A stretch of 64,000 nt of DNA from Aurantibacter_A sp039941195 (GTDB taxonomy: Bacteria > Bacteroidota > Bacteroidia > Flavobacteriales > Flavobacteriaceae): assembly GCF_039941195.1 (NCBI RefSeq), contig NZ_JBDVFA010000086.1:50487-114486 (forward strand). Reading direction: 5' to 3'. Below the pieces are notes generated by a model. That model searched no databases. It saw only the letters and a list, made by a program, of their open reading frames with translations, and had not been told where the DNA came from. Both the position numbers and the translations under genes were made by a program. Positions 39,101 through 45,132 of the stretch are shown here, in pieces (position 1 is the first letter of the stretch; every line of letters starts with the position of its first letter).

Positions 39101-39405
39101 GTTCAAATTCAGGAAAGGTTGCTGTTTCGAAGCAACATTTTGTTATAGAAAACGATATGCGTATTTATCCAAATCAAGTATCAGACTTTGCCACCTTGAG
39201 CCTAGAAGAACCTGTAGAAATTCAACAAGTTTTGGTTTTTGATATGATTGGTAGACTAATAAAATCTTACAATCCTAATTCAATTAAATCTAGTGAAGAT
39301 TATATTTTAGATGTGAACGAATTGCAACAAGGAACTTATATTGTAAAGTTGATAGATAACCAAGGTGTCAGTTTTCAAAAACAAATGGTGGTAAAACGGC
39401 AATAG
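30124..39405 (+). CDS. Giant secreted protein C: Asp-box propeller, six PKD-BspA cassettes, three malectin domains, T9SS sorting domain
   Basis: 3093 aa, an uninterrupted 9.3-kb frame. Signal peptide 1-20 (LLFSIFGFSQ). Residues 21-596: about 11 Asp-box repeats of the S-x-D-x-G-x-x-W type (STDNGNSW, STDAGVNW, SEDQGLNW), a BNR/Ycf48-like beta-propeller. Then PKD-BspA cassettes at about 597-936, 937-1208, 1370-1717, 1718-2038, 2200-2514 and 2517-2836, with 6, 3, 6, 5, 5 and 5 surface repeats. Malectin-like domains are at 1209-1363, 2039-2193 and 2837-2991. T9SS sorting domain from MRIYPNQVSD at 3012 to the end, almost the same protein sequence as in B. Probable giant adhesin with several glycan-binding sites. 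No glycoside hydrolase catalytic domain is seen; the propeller lacks sialidase active-site features that I could identify. Confidence 0.87.
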   Translation: MRKVLLSTLFLLFSIFGFSQWTQTHGPEGGNLNEIVKVGDDLVLNANSGGIYRSTDNGNSWTVSNSGIPVGASIYKLIEDSGVLYISVAQKGIYKSTDAGVNWIAINSGIEYQSFYSLHANGSTIYAGNANGGISYSNNGGQSWIFVGDNVSGIQFQDFEVFNSKIYATGRKLFESSDQGLTWQERVIEGVGSNGFRTLLAANGVFYAGGQGELFISYDNLNTWVKAPLNTYATIISIQNFDNTIYVNGGNGSYYFSEDQGLNWTAVKIHNTDNFINSVFIEESMAIATTSKGLFQTSDYGNSWVLNNNGINAVSIKSLFANDSNIFVGSQNQGLYISHDNGGSYQSINNGLESPNSNNPKKIIEVNNVLYINSYNGIYASNNNGQSWQRKLDPGPYKYTEVFAHDNGTFVSAYNKGLFLSDDNAENWTELSIDLISETTGLTSIAIQENLIVISTGDGELVLSENLGNSWSKVSVSDNYLFINHLEIEGSKIYAATNQGLFISQNLGVNWNKVNDEYINIVDFVLESNLIYAATEKGFKYTTEQHNQWFSINEGLGEQYLTKLIINNETIFAGTYGSSVWKLPKEQANLPDYSNGFVTKWKTDNSGLSNDNQITIPTYPGESYNYTVDWGDGSTDSNLSGNSTHTYDEPGIYTVRITGDFPRIYFNKISYGSNLGDEEKLISIEHWGENQWTSMDYAFSGCINLKLNAIDSPNLSTVFSANYMFYRCYSFNGAPSDSNWDVSKITSMYFMFADSNFNQDISTWNVSNVTNMASMFQGTNFKYDINNWDVSNVRSMASMFSNSQFNEDISSWDVSRVQDMNYMFFNTYFNHDISGWDVSDVRNMTYMFNNSQFDQNIGNWDVQNVTRMNEMFDNSDLTKENYDKILNGWSQLPNLQNGISLGANDTQYCEGEAGRQKLINEFGWNITDFGEDCDEQIPFVTTWKTDNYGSSNNNQITIPTNSNESYNYTVDWGDGTLDSGITGDITHTYASIGTYSISISGKFPGIYFNAGYYNNNDHDKIISIDSWGNNRWVFMNNAFSGCRNLDMKATDIPDFSRGLYLYGMFTGCTSLIGNDSINLWDMSDVRDTGYMFSGATLFNQPLNNWNVSKVYGMYEMFKGATSFDQDLSNWNIVNIQSMNKMFEEAGLSYENYDNTLMAWSKLQLKSDVNFNAGNSQYCESEVARQKIIDDFGWTIIDAGKSTLCPLVVDFALRINAGGSEIEYNGDSYVTDSFFNTGSTLVRPQTGLPEPHQSFRFSRSQEMSYDIPLEDGEYTVNLYFAELWFGATGGGAGGVGSRVFDVSIEGELAHDNLDVFAEVGADVMLMKSYTATIIDGILDIDFNSTDEVGGERHPIINAIEILGQTSAPSQRPFVTTWKTDNQGVSNDNQITIPTYPSESYNYNVDWGDGTSDSGVTGDITHSYSNPGIYEVSIFGDFPRIYFNNMYNYKDGDEEKIISINQWGENEWSSMNSAFAGCSNVTLSAIDVPNFDNLTEVEMMFAGCYDFTGNDSMSEWDFSRVSNMSGMFIANHKFNTNIGNWDTSNVIDMSSMFLNAKIFNQDISNWKTDKVVRLDFIFSGAEKFNQNIGQWNVSNVTRLDGTFTNAKEFNQDIGNWDVSKVEVMFETFANADAFDQDLSRWNVEQLKEAPSIFYNSGLSNINYDKLLIGWSQLPLLQENVEFHADQNTYCSSEEARQLIIDTYGWAIIDAGKSIDCLNSNPFITTWKTDNPGASNDNQITIPTFSGEAYNYFVDWGDGNTDSGVTGDITHTYSSPGIYEVSIFGDFPRIYFVKGNAEKDNKKLLEINQWGEISWLSMQYAFQDCTNLDLIASDIPDLSNVTSLVSMFGGCTNFSANTSVTNWDTSTILEMSGVFQGTMFNQNIGSWNTSNVESMDLMFDDAKLFNQDIGSWDVSNVKGMVEMFYNADSFNQDISNWDVSSAVNMWSMFVGAEMFNQNLADWDVSNVENFSGFLDSSGLSDENYNKMLVGWSQLPSLQNGVQFGASQNQYCSSKEARQLIIDTYGWAINDAGKASDCLESNDFAFRINAGGSDFEFEDKTYISDNYFNTGSTLDRPQTGLPEPYQSMRFSRSQEMSYDIPLENGEYTVNLYFAELWFGATGGGAGGVGSRVFDVTIEGQTAEDNLDVFAQAGADAMLKKTHTVTVIDGILNINFDSRDAVGGERHPIINAIEILGEVSEHAQSPFVTTWKTDNPGTSNDNQITIPTYPGETYNYSVDWGDGKITTGEIGDATHTYSVPGTYQVSISGDFPRIYFNSEGDKDKIVSINQWGQIKWKSMQRAFSGCENMNMLSIDIPDLANVTSIDGMFTRCTNFIANESIAEWDTSTITLMGSVFNSTMFNQDIGNWDTSKVTSMDLMFYHNRFFNQDIGDWDVSSLISMVQMFEDAESFNQDISNWDVSNVVYMWDTFYGATLFDQNLASWNVSKVEVFVAFLDYSGLSNENYNNILIGWSQLPTLKNDITLFVTQNQFCEAKDARQKLMDDFGWRFNDGGMAADCSDTTSFITTWKTDNPGTSNDNQITIPTYPGEMYNYSVNWGDGTTDSGVTGDITHTYSSPGIYEVSISGDFAGIQFDTPQSDKSKIVNITQWGEIVWKQMNGSYWGCSNLDVVAIDTPDLSNVETLNGTFVNCYSLIGNSSFNDWETESILEIENLFAGAMQFNQPLNQWNVSNVIDMTGTFSNAKTFNQPLSNWDVGNVEEMWDMFGNASSFNQDISDWNVSNVVDFTGMFAFAESFNQDLGNWQVNNATDMSYMFNGSAIESDNYDAILIGWSQNSVLQQYVHLDVEGVLFCEGKEARQKLIDDFGWSISDAGINIDCEASSDFALRINAGGEEALYNGETFMADAHSNTGSALYRPQTGLDEPFNTFRYSRSQEMSYAIPLEDGDYRVNLYFAELWFGARGGGAGGVGSRVFDVSIEDILVADNLDVFAEVGAETMLNMAYSVTVTGGVLNIDFDSRDEVGGERHPIINAIEIVSGSSSNSGKVAVSKQHFVIENDMRIYPNQVSDFATLSLEEPVEIQQVLVFDMIGRLIKSYNPNSIKSSEDYILDVNELQQGTYIVKLIDNQGVSFQKQMVVKRQ
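35182..36213 (+). repeat. Near-identical DNA at the ends of cassettes 3 and 4 of gene C
   Basis: 35182-35253 and 36142-36213 match at an offset of 960 bp (320 codons) with three differences in 72 positions. They encode the Cys-containing cap (YCSS-EARQLIIDTYGWAI). Suggests recent cassette duplication or conversion. Confidence 0.7.
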
Positions 39406-39430
39406 TTTAAATTAAAAAACCAAACAAAAG

Positions 39431-39459
39431 AAAGAGGCCCGATTTATCGGGCCTCTTTT
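39431..39459. terminator. Terminator of giant gene C, probably bidirectional
   Basis: Stem AAAGAGGCCCGAT / ATCGGGCCTCTTT with a TT loop, T-run on the plus strand and A-run before it, so it can also stop the convergent yebC transcript that ends at 39476. Confidence 0.85.
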
Positions 39460-39475
39460 GTAATTATATTTTTTT

Positions 39476-40186
39476 TTACTCTTGCATGGTATGATATACG
39501 TTTTGAACATCATCATCTTCTTCAATTTTTTCAAGTAGCTTTTCTACGTCGGCTACTTCTTCTTCAGTAAGTTGTTTTGTTACTTGCGGAATTCTTTCAA
39601 AACCAGATGATAATATTTCTATTTCTCGGTTTTCCAATTCCTTCTGAATATCACCAAAACTTCCGAAAGGAGCATAGATTAATATTCCATCTTCATCTAC
39701 AAAAACTTCTTCTGCACCAAAATCTATTAATTCTAATTCTAATTCTTCGGCGTCAATTCCTTCTGCAGGAATTCTAAAATTACAGGTATGATCGAACATG
39801 AATTCTACGGAACCTGATGTGCCTAAACTGCCATCACATTTGTTAAAGTAGCTTCGAACATTAGCTACCGTTCTGGTATTATTATCAGTAGCGGTCTCGA
39901 CCAAAATTGCTATGCCATGTGGTGCATAGCCTTCAAAAAGAACTTCTTTATAGTCACCTTGGTTTTTATCCGTAGCCCTTTTTATGGCTCTTTCAATATT
40001 GTCCTTAGGCATATTTACTGCCTTGGCATTCTGAATTACTGCTCGTAAGCGTGAATTTGAATCGGGATCTGGACCGCCTTCCTTAACGGCCATTACAATA
40101 TCTTTACCAATTCTAGTAAACGCTTTAGACATTGCTGCCCAACGTTTCATTTTTCTTGCTTTTCTAAATTCAAAAGCTCTTCCCAT
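39476..40186 (-). CDS. YebC/PmpR-family protein
   Basis: 236 aa, standard length. N-terminal GRAFEFRKARKMKRWAAMSKAFTRIGK, then NMPKDNIERAIKRA and VLFEGYAPHGIAILVE are family signatures; an acidic C-terminus (EDDDVQNVYHTM) follows. Family members have been described as transcription regulators and more recently as factors relieving ribosome stalling at polyproline-type sites; which applies here is not known. Last gene of the gcvT-glsA-epimerase-PCD-yebC run; 36 nt after the PCD gene. Confidence 0.93.
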   Translation of the reverse strand: MGRAFEFRKARKMKRWAAMSKAFTRIGKDIVMAVKEGGPDPDSNSRLRAVIQNAKAVNMPKDNIERAIKRATDKNQGDYKEVLFEGYAPHGIAILVETATDNNTRTVANVRSYFNKCDGSLGTSGSVEFMFDHTCNFRIPAEGIDAEELELELIDFGAEEVFVDEDGILIYAPFGSFGDIQKELENREIEILSSGFERIPQVTKQLTEEEVADVEKLLEKIEEDDDVQNVYHTMQE

Positions 40187-40222
40187 TTTTATACTATTTG
40201 TTTCAAAGCAAATTTAAGAAAT

Positions 40223-40513
40223 TCACTTGCAATCGTCAACCAACTTCTCAATGGCCTTTGCTAAATCAAAATCTTTCTCAGTAACACCACCTACATCATG
40301 TGTATTTAATTTTATGTGTACTGTTTTATATACATTATTCCAATCTGGATGGTGACCTTGTGCTTCACACTCAAATGCAATTCTTGTCATCATTGCAAAA
40401 GCTTCTTTAAAGTTTTTAAATTCAAAGGTTTTTTCTATGGACTCTTTTGAATACTTCCAACCTTGTATGTTTGTCAATTGTTGTTGTATCTCTATCACTG
40501 TAAGTTTAACCAT
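40223..40513 (-). CDS. 4a-hydroxytetrahydrobiopterin dehydratase (PCD/DCoH)
   Basis: 96-aa enzyme that regenerates the pterin cofactor used by phenylalanine hydroxylase. Active-site motif E-AQGHHPDW with both histidines and the following NVYKTVHIKLNTHDVGGVT match the family. No phenylalanine hydroxylase is in this window, so the partner must be elsewhere, or the protein has another pterin role. 24 nt from the epimerase gene on the same strand. Confidence 0.93.
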   Translation of the reverse strand: MVKLTVIEIQQQLTNIQGWKYSKESIEKTFEFKNFKEAFAMMTRIAFECEAQGHHPDWNNVYKTVHIKLNTHDVGGVTEKDFDLAKAIEKLVDDCK

Positions 40514-40537
40514 TGTAATTAGTTTTAATTGAAATTG

Positions 40538-41362
40538 TCAACCTGTAATATGGTGGTCTATTATTTCTTGACTTGTAATTTTTAAGTTTTTAGGCAATTT
40601 GTTATCCTTTGGTAATACCGCTAAATAACGGTCTTCATTAGTCGTAAAAACTCTTTTGTAAATGGGATTAAAATTACCAATGCGATCTAAAATTTCCTTT
40701 ATAAAATCCTCGTGGTGAACCAAATCACTTGTGCCTAAATGAAAAACCCCTCTTTTATTCCTATTGATAAGATAATGAATTTGTTGTGTTAATTTATTAT
40801 CATTGGTAACATTCATTATCAAGTTGGGGAAAACTTCAATAGGTTCATTTTCTAAGATAAACTTCTTCATTTCACGTACCCTTGGTGAGCCATTACCAAA
40901 AACCATAGGCACTCGTAGAATTGCCATTTTGTTCTTAGGTAAACGCAAAAGCATATTTTCAATTTTAATTTTCAACCTTCCATAGACACTTTCAGAAAGT
41001 GTTTTGTCATATTCATAAGAAGGGTATTTGCTATACGCATCAAAGACATTTGCTGATGAAATAAAAAATAAGTCACAATCATTATTGGAAATGTATTCAA
41101 CTATATGTTGATGGGCTTGAATTTGAGCTGCAAAATTTCCGCGGATAGCAGAAATAATTATTTGGGGTCGAATTTTTTCTAACAATTGAACAACATCATC
41201 TTCTTGCAAATCATATCGAGAAAATTGTTTATTTCCTTCAAATGTTTTCTTGGCTGTAAAGTAAGTGCCATAGGTGTCAAAATAATTACATAGCTCCTTA
41301 TAAATAGCATGTCCAATAAAACCACTACCACCTAAAACGAGAATTTTTTTTGACTGTAACAT
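40538..41362 (-). CDS. NAD(P)-dependent sugar epimerase/reductase (SDR, RmlD-like)
   Basis: 274-aa extended short-chain dehydrogenase. Rossmann motif GGSGFIG at about residues 11-17 and catalytic Y-x-x-x-K as YGRLK near 126; Ser in the FISSANVF segment completes the triad. Closest in layout to dTDP-4-dehydrorhamnose reductase, but no rml genes are next to it, so the substrate is not assigned. It starts on the base next to the glsA stop, so it is almost certainly co-translated with it. Confidence 0.8.
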   Translation of the reverse strand: MLQSKKILVLGGSGFIGHAIYKELCNYFDTYGTYFTAKKTFEGNKQFSRYDLQEDDVVQLLEKIRPQIIISAIRGNFAAQIQAHQHIVEYISNNDCDLFFISSANVFDAYSKYPSYEYDKTLSESVYGRLKIKIENMLLRLPKNKMAILRVPMVFGNGSPRVREMKKFILENEPIEVFPNLIMNVTNDNKLTQQIHYLINRNKRGVFHLGTSDLVHHEDFIKEILDRIGNFNPIYKRVFTTNEDRYLAVLPKDNKLPKNLKITSQEIIDHHITG

Positions 41363-42277
41363 CTAGAAAATCGATTGTTCTGTAGCAGTTGTTAGTTTTT
41401 CCAGTGCTTCCATTCCTAATTTAGAATTTCCTTTAGGGTTTAACCCGGGTGACCACGTTGCTACACAATATTTCCCGGGTAATAAAGCAACAATTCCACC
41501 ACCAACTCCACTTTTGCCCGGCAACCCAACTTCAAAGGCGAATTCACCTGCTTCGTCATAAAATCCACAGGTAAGCATTAATGCATTTATACGCTTTTCT
41601 TGTTGAATCGTCAAATGCGTTTTACCTTGTTGGCAAACACCTTTATTCATAAAAATGTAAAATGCTTTGGTTAATTGAGCACATGACATTGCAAGGGAGC
41701 ATTGATGAAAATAAAAGTCTAAAACTGTTTCAACATCATTATTTAAATTGCCATAGGACTTCAATAAATTAGCCGCAGCATAATTTCTAAACCCCGTTTC
41801 TTTTTCTGATTTGGCAACATCTAAATCGTAAACTATACTACTATCATTAGTGAGCATGTGCACATAATTTAGAAAATCAGTTTTTGGATTTTCTAAATTG
41901 GAAACAAGAATATCTGAAATAACAATTGCACCAGCATTTATTAGCGGATTTCTTGGAATACCATTTTCAAACTCTAATAGGGATAGATGATTAAAAGGAT
42001 CACCAGAGGGTTCTACATCAACTCTTTTCCATATTTCTTCACCAACTAAACTCATCGCATGTGCCAATGAAAGAACTTTAGAAATACTTTGAATAGAAAA
42101 ATGTTCATCAGCATCACCAGCGCTAAAATTATTCATTGCGCTATCTACCAAATGTATTCCAAATTTTGAACTTTCCACTTTAGCCAACTCCGGAATATAG
42201 TTTGCAATCTTTCCTTTTTCTTTAGAAGTGGAACAACTTAAAGCAATGGTATCTAATATATTTTGGTAGTCAATCAT
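41363..42277 (-). CDS. glsA: Glutaminase A
   Basis: 304-aa serine-dependent-beta-lactamase-fold enzyme hydrolysing L-glutamine to glutamate and ammonia. Catalytic S64-x-x-K67 lies in FSIQSISKVLSLA; NPLINAGAI, the Y in RNYAAANLLKSYG and GLPGKSGVGGGI are further family blocks. Start overlaps the gcvT stop by one base (TAATG). Intact and of normal length. Confidence 0.95.
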   Translation of the reverse strand: MIDYQNILDTIALSCSTSKEKGKIANYIPELAKVESSKFGIHLVDSAMNNFSAGDADEHFSIQSISKVLSLAHAMSLVGEEIWKRVDVEPSGDPFNHLSLLEFENGIPRNPLINAGAIVISDILVSNLENPKTDFLNYVHMLTNDSSIVYDLDVAKSEKETGFRNYAAANLLKSYGNLNNDVETVLDFYFHQCSLAMSCAQLTKAFYIFMNKGVCQQGKTHLTIQQEKRINALMLTCGFYDEAGEFAFEVGLPGKSGVGGGIVALLPGKYCVATWSPGLNPKGNSKLGMEALEKLTTATEQSIF

Positions 42278-43362
42278 TAATTCGAATAAAATGGGAGTTT
42301 TACGACGGTTGCTGGTATTGCCTTTTTACGGATTTGTATATGAATACTGCTACCAATTTTTGAAAATACTTGAGGTACGTAACCTAATCCAATTCCTTTT
42401 CCTAAAGATGGAGACATAGTACCCGACGTTACAATACCTATCTTTTTACCGGAACTATCTACTATGTCATAATCATGGCGAGGAATGCCTCTTTCGTTCA
42501 ATTCAAAAGCAATTAATTTACGTTCTGCACCATGAGCTTTTTCTTTTGCTAACGCTTCAGAATTAACGAAATCTTTAGTGAATTTGGTAATCCAACCCAA
42601 CCCTGCTTCTAACGGAGAAGTGCTGTCATTGATATCGTTTCCGTATAAACAATAACCCATTTCTAATCGTAAAGTATCTCGAGCAGCTAATCCAATTGGC
42701 TTTATACCAAAATCGGCACCTGCTTCAAAAACTTTGTCCCATACCTGTTTGACTTCTTCATTTTTACAATATATTTCAAACCCACCTGAACCTGTATATC
42801 CTGTTGCAGAAATGATAACATGCTCAATTCCTGCAAAATCACCTACTACAAAATTGTAAAATTTAATAGCAGATAAATCAACTGAAGTTAACGATTGCAT
42901 TGCCTCAACTGCCTTTGGACCTTGTATCGCTAACAAGGAATAGTTTTCTGAGAGGTCTCGCATTTCTGCATTGAAATCTTGGTTATATTTTGAAATATGT
43001 GCCCAATCTTTTTCAATATTAGAAGCATTAACAACTAATAAGTATTGTTCTTCTTTAATACGATACACTATTAAATCATCAACAATACCACCTGTTTCAT
43101 TCGGAAGACAACTGTATTGTGCTTTTCCAATGGTTAATTTAGACGCATCGTTTGATGTTACTTTTTGAATAAGATTTAAAGCATTTTCACCTGAAATTAA
43201 AAATTCCCCCATATGTGAAACATCAAAAACGCCAACACCATTTCTTACGGTTTCATGTTCGGCATTTACCCCTTCATAAGAAACTGGCATATTGAATCCT
43301 GCAAATGGCACTAATTTAGCTCCTAACGCTTCGTGAGTTTTGGTTAAAGCAGTATCTTTCAT
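42277..43362 (-). CDS. gcvT: Aminomethyltransferase, T-protein of the glycine cleavage system
   Basis: 361 aa. Transfers the methylene group from the aminomethyl-lipoyl H-protein to tetrahydrofolate, releasing ammonia. Conserved GVFDVSHMGEF at about residues 43-53, NASNIEKDW, EIYCKNE and GLAARDTLRLEMGYCLYGND are present. The gcvH and gcvP genes are not in this window; scattered gcv genes are normal in this phylum. A -7 box is found 23 nt upstream and no glycine riboswitch fold is evident in the 140-nt gap. Confidence 0.96.
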   Translation of the reverse strand: MKDTALTKTHEALGAKLVPFAGFNMPVSYEGVNAEHETVRNGVGVFDVSHMGEFLISGENALNLIQKVTSNDASKLTIGKAQYSCLPNETGGIVDDLIVYRIKEEQYLLVVNASNIEKDWAHISKYNQDFNAEMRDLSENYSLLAIQGPKAVEAMQSLTSVDLSAIKFYNFVVGDFAGIEHVIISATGYTGSGGFEIYCKNEEVKQVWDKVFEAGADFGIKPIGLAARDTLRLEMGYCLYGNDINDSTSPLEAGLGWITKFTKDFVNSEALAKEKAHGAERKLIAFELNERGIPRHDYDIVDSSGKKIGIVTSGTMSPSLGKGIGLGYVPQVFSKIGSSIHIQIRKKAIPATVVKLPFYSN

Positions 43363-43384
43363 TGTTCTTCCGTATTTAGGTTTA

Positions 43385-43392
43385 CAAAGCTA
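43385..43392 (-). promoter_or_regulatory. Candidate -7 box of gcvT
   Basis: Minus-strand TAGCTTTG fits TAnnTTTG, 23 nt before the ATG. -33 element is degenerate. Confidence 0.4.
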
Positions 43393-43503
43393 TTGAAATA
43401 TTTAACTATAGTATAATTGTGGTTTATTATGTTTTCCTTAACCTTTGTAAATTATTCTAGCAAAAATATACAAGCCAAAAGATAACGCTCAAAAACAAAA
43501 GTA

Positions 43504-45117
43504 ATGTCAAGACTGTTCCTATTAATCTCAATTTTATTTATATCTCCTATTACCATTTTCGCTCAAGATATTCCTACTGATTTTCTTTCTGCAGATTTTC
43601 ATAAAAGTAGAAGGGATGCTGTGCGAAAAATGATGCCGGAAAATAGTGTTGCAGTGTTATTTGCAAATGCAGTACGAAACCGAGCTAATGATGTTGATTA
43701 TGTATATCATCAAGATCCAGATTTTTATTATTTAACAGGATATAATGAACCAAATGCGGTGCTTTTGTTATTTTCTGAAGAACAAAATACCGAAAGTGAT
43801 AAAGCTTATAATGAAATAATTTTTGTTCAAGAACGTGACCAAAAAGCCGAACAATGGAACGGGAAGCGACTTGGAATTGAAGGTGCCAAAAGTAAATTGG
43901 GTTTTGATGTTGCTTATAATGGGAGTGAATTTTATAAACTAGATATTAACTTACTGTCGTTTAACAAAATATTATTTTTTGATTTTGAAAATGACTTTAG
44001 AGATACTCGAGATACCGCTGACTTATATGATTTGATAATGAACTTTAAAGATAAAGTAGATTACCCTTCAGATTATAATGCAGAAAAGCAAGAGCTTTAT
44101 ACCATGATAAAATCTACTGATATCGCCAATAGTGCCAATGTCGCGCAGCGTTTGGGGAGGTATTTAAAGAATGATGAGCGTCTAAAAGAGGATGTCTTGT
44201 TAACAGGTTATGTTAATGCTAACGATGATGATCTTCGAAAAGAGTTTAAAGGAAAAATTGAATTAGAACTTGATGCTAGCAATCTTAATTCAGTAATTAT
44301 TTCTGAAATAATGAGAACGTTAAGAGAAACAAAGACTGAAGAAGAAATGGTTCTTTTAAAAAAAGCTGTTGAAATTTCTTGTGTAGGACAGATAGAAGTT
44401 ATGAAAGCAATGCATCCAAACATGTCTGAAACTGAAATTCAAGGGGTTCATGAATATGTTTATAAAAAGTATGGTGCAGAATATGAAGGTTATCCTTCTA
44501 TTGTGGGTGGTGGCAATAATGGTTGTATTCTACATTATATCGAAAATAATAAAACTAAAGTCGGGGACGATTTAGTATTAATGGATTTGGGTGCTGAATA
44601 CCATGGGTATACTGCTGATGTTACCCGAACTATACCGGCCAATGGTAAATTTTCACCGGAACAAAAACAGATTTATGACATCGTTTATAAAGCACAGGAA
44701 GCTGGTATAAAAGCAAGTGTCATCGGTGCCCCATTTCAGGCTCCCGGTAAAGCAGCTTCTGCGATTGTAACACAAGGTCTAATGGGTCTTGGAATTATTT
44801 CTAAAGCGGAAGAGGCGCGTACTTATTTTCCGCATGGAACTTCGCACTATTTAGGTCTGGATGTTCATGATAAAGGTACTTATGGTCCATTTAAGGCGAA
44901 TACAGTTGTAACTGTAGAACCAGGAATTTATATTCCAGAAGGAAGTGATTGTGATAAAAAATGGTGGGGTATTGCAGTACGAATCGAGGACGATATTTTG
45001 ATTACCGAAAAAGGTCCAGTCAATTTGTCTGCTATGGCACCAAGAACTACACAAGCTATAGAAGCAATGATGAAAAAAACAAGTCCTTTAGATAATTTTG
45101 AACTTCCTAAATTGTAA
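43504..45117 (+). CDS. Secreted Xaa-Pro aminopeptidase (M24B)
   Basis: 537 aa with a cleavable signal peptide (residues 1-21, ending ITIFAQ), so it acts in the periplasm or outside. N-terminal aminopeptidase-P domain (to about 180) and C-terminal pita-bread metallopeptidase domain. The five metal ligands can be traced: Asp in LMDLGAEYHG and ADVTRTIP, His in HGTSHYLGLDVHD, Glu in VEPGIYIP and in VRIEDDILIT. It removes N-terminal residues preceding proline. Convergent with thrC, 16 nt apart. Confidence 0.93.
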   Translation: MSRLFLLISILFISPITIFAQDIPTDFLSADFHKSRRDAVRKMMPENSVAVLFANAVRNRANDVDYVYHQDPDFYYLTGYNEPNAVLLLFSEEQNTESDKAYNEIIFVQERDQKAEQWNGKRLGIEGAKSKLGFDVAYNGSEFYKLDINLLSFNKILFFDFENDFRDTRDTADLYDLIMNFKDKVDYPSDYNAEKQELYTMIKSTDIANSANVAQRLGRYLKNDERLKEDVLLTGYVNANDDDLRKEFKGKIELELDASNLNSVIISEIMRTLRETKTEEEMVLLKKAVEISCVGQIEVMKAMHPNMSETEIQGVHEYVYKKYGAEYEGYPSIVGGGNNGCILHYIENNKTKVGDDLVLMDLGAEYHGYTADVTRTIPANGKFSPEQKQIYDIVYKAQEAGIKASVIGAPFQAPGKAASAIVTQGLMGLGIISKAEEARTYFPHGTSHYLGLDVHDKGTYGPFKANTVVTVEPGIYIPEGSDCDKKWWGIAVRIEDDILITEKGPVNLSAMAPRTTQAIEAMMKKTSPLDNFELPKL

Positions 45118-45132
45118 AATGAAGTCCTAATT

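Noticed and set aside
43363..43503. Glycine riboswitch before gcvT
   Set aside because: The 140-nt gap is AT-rich with no tandem-aptamer consensus, and the promoter leaves only a short leader.
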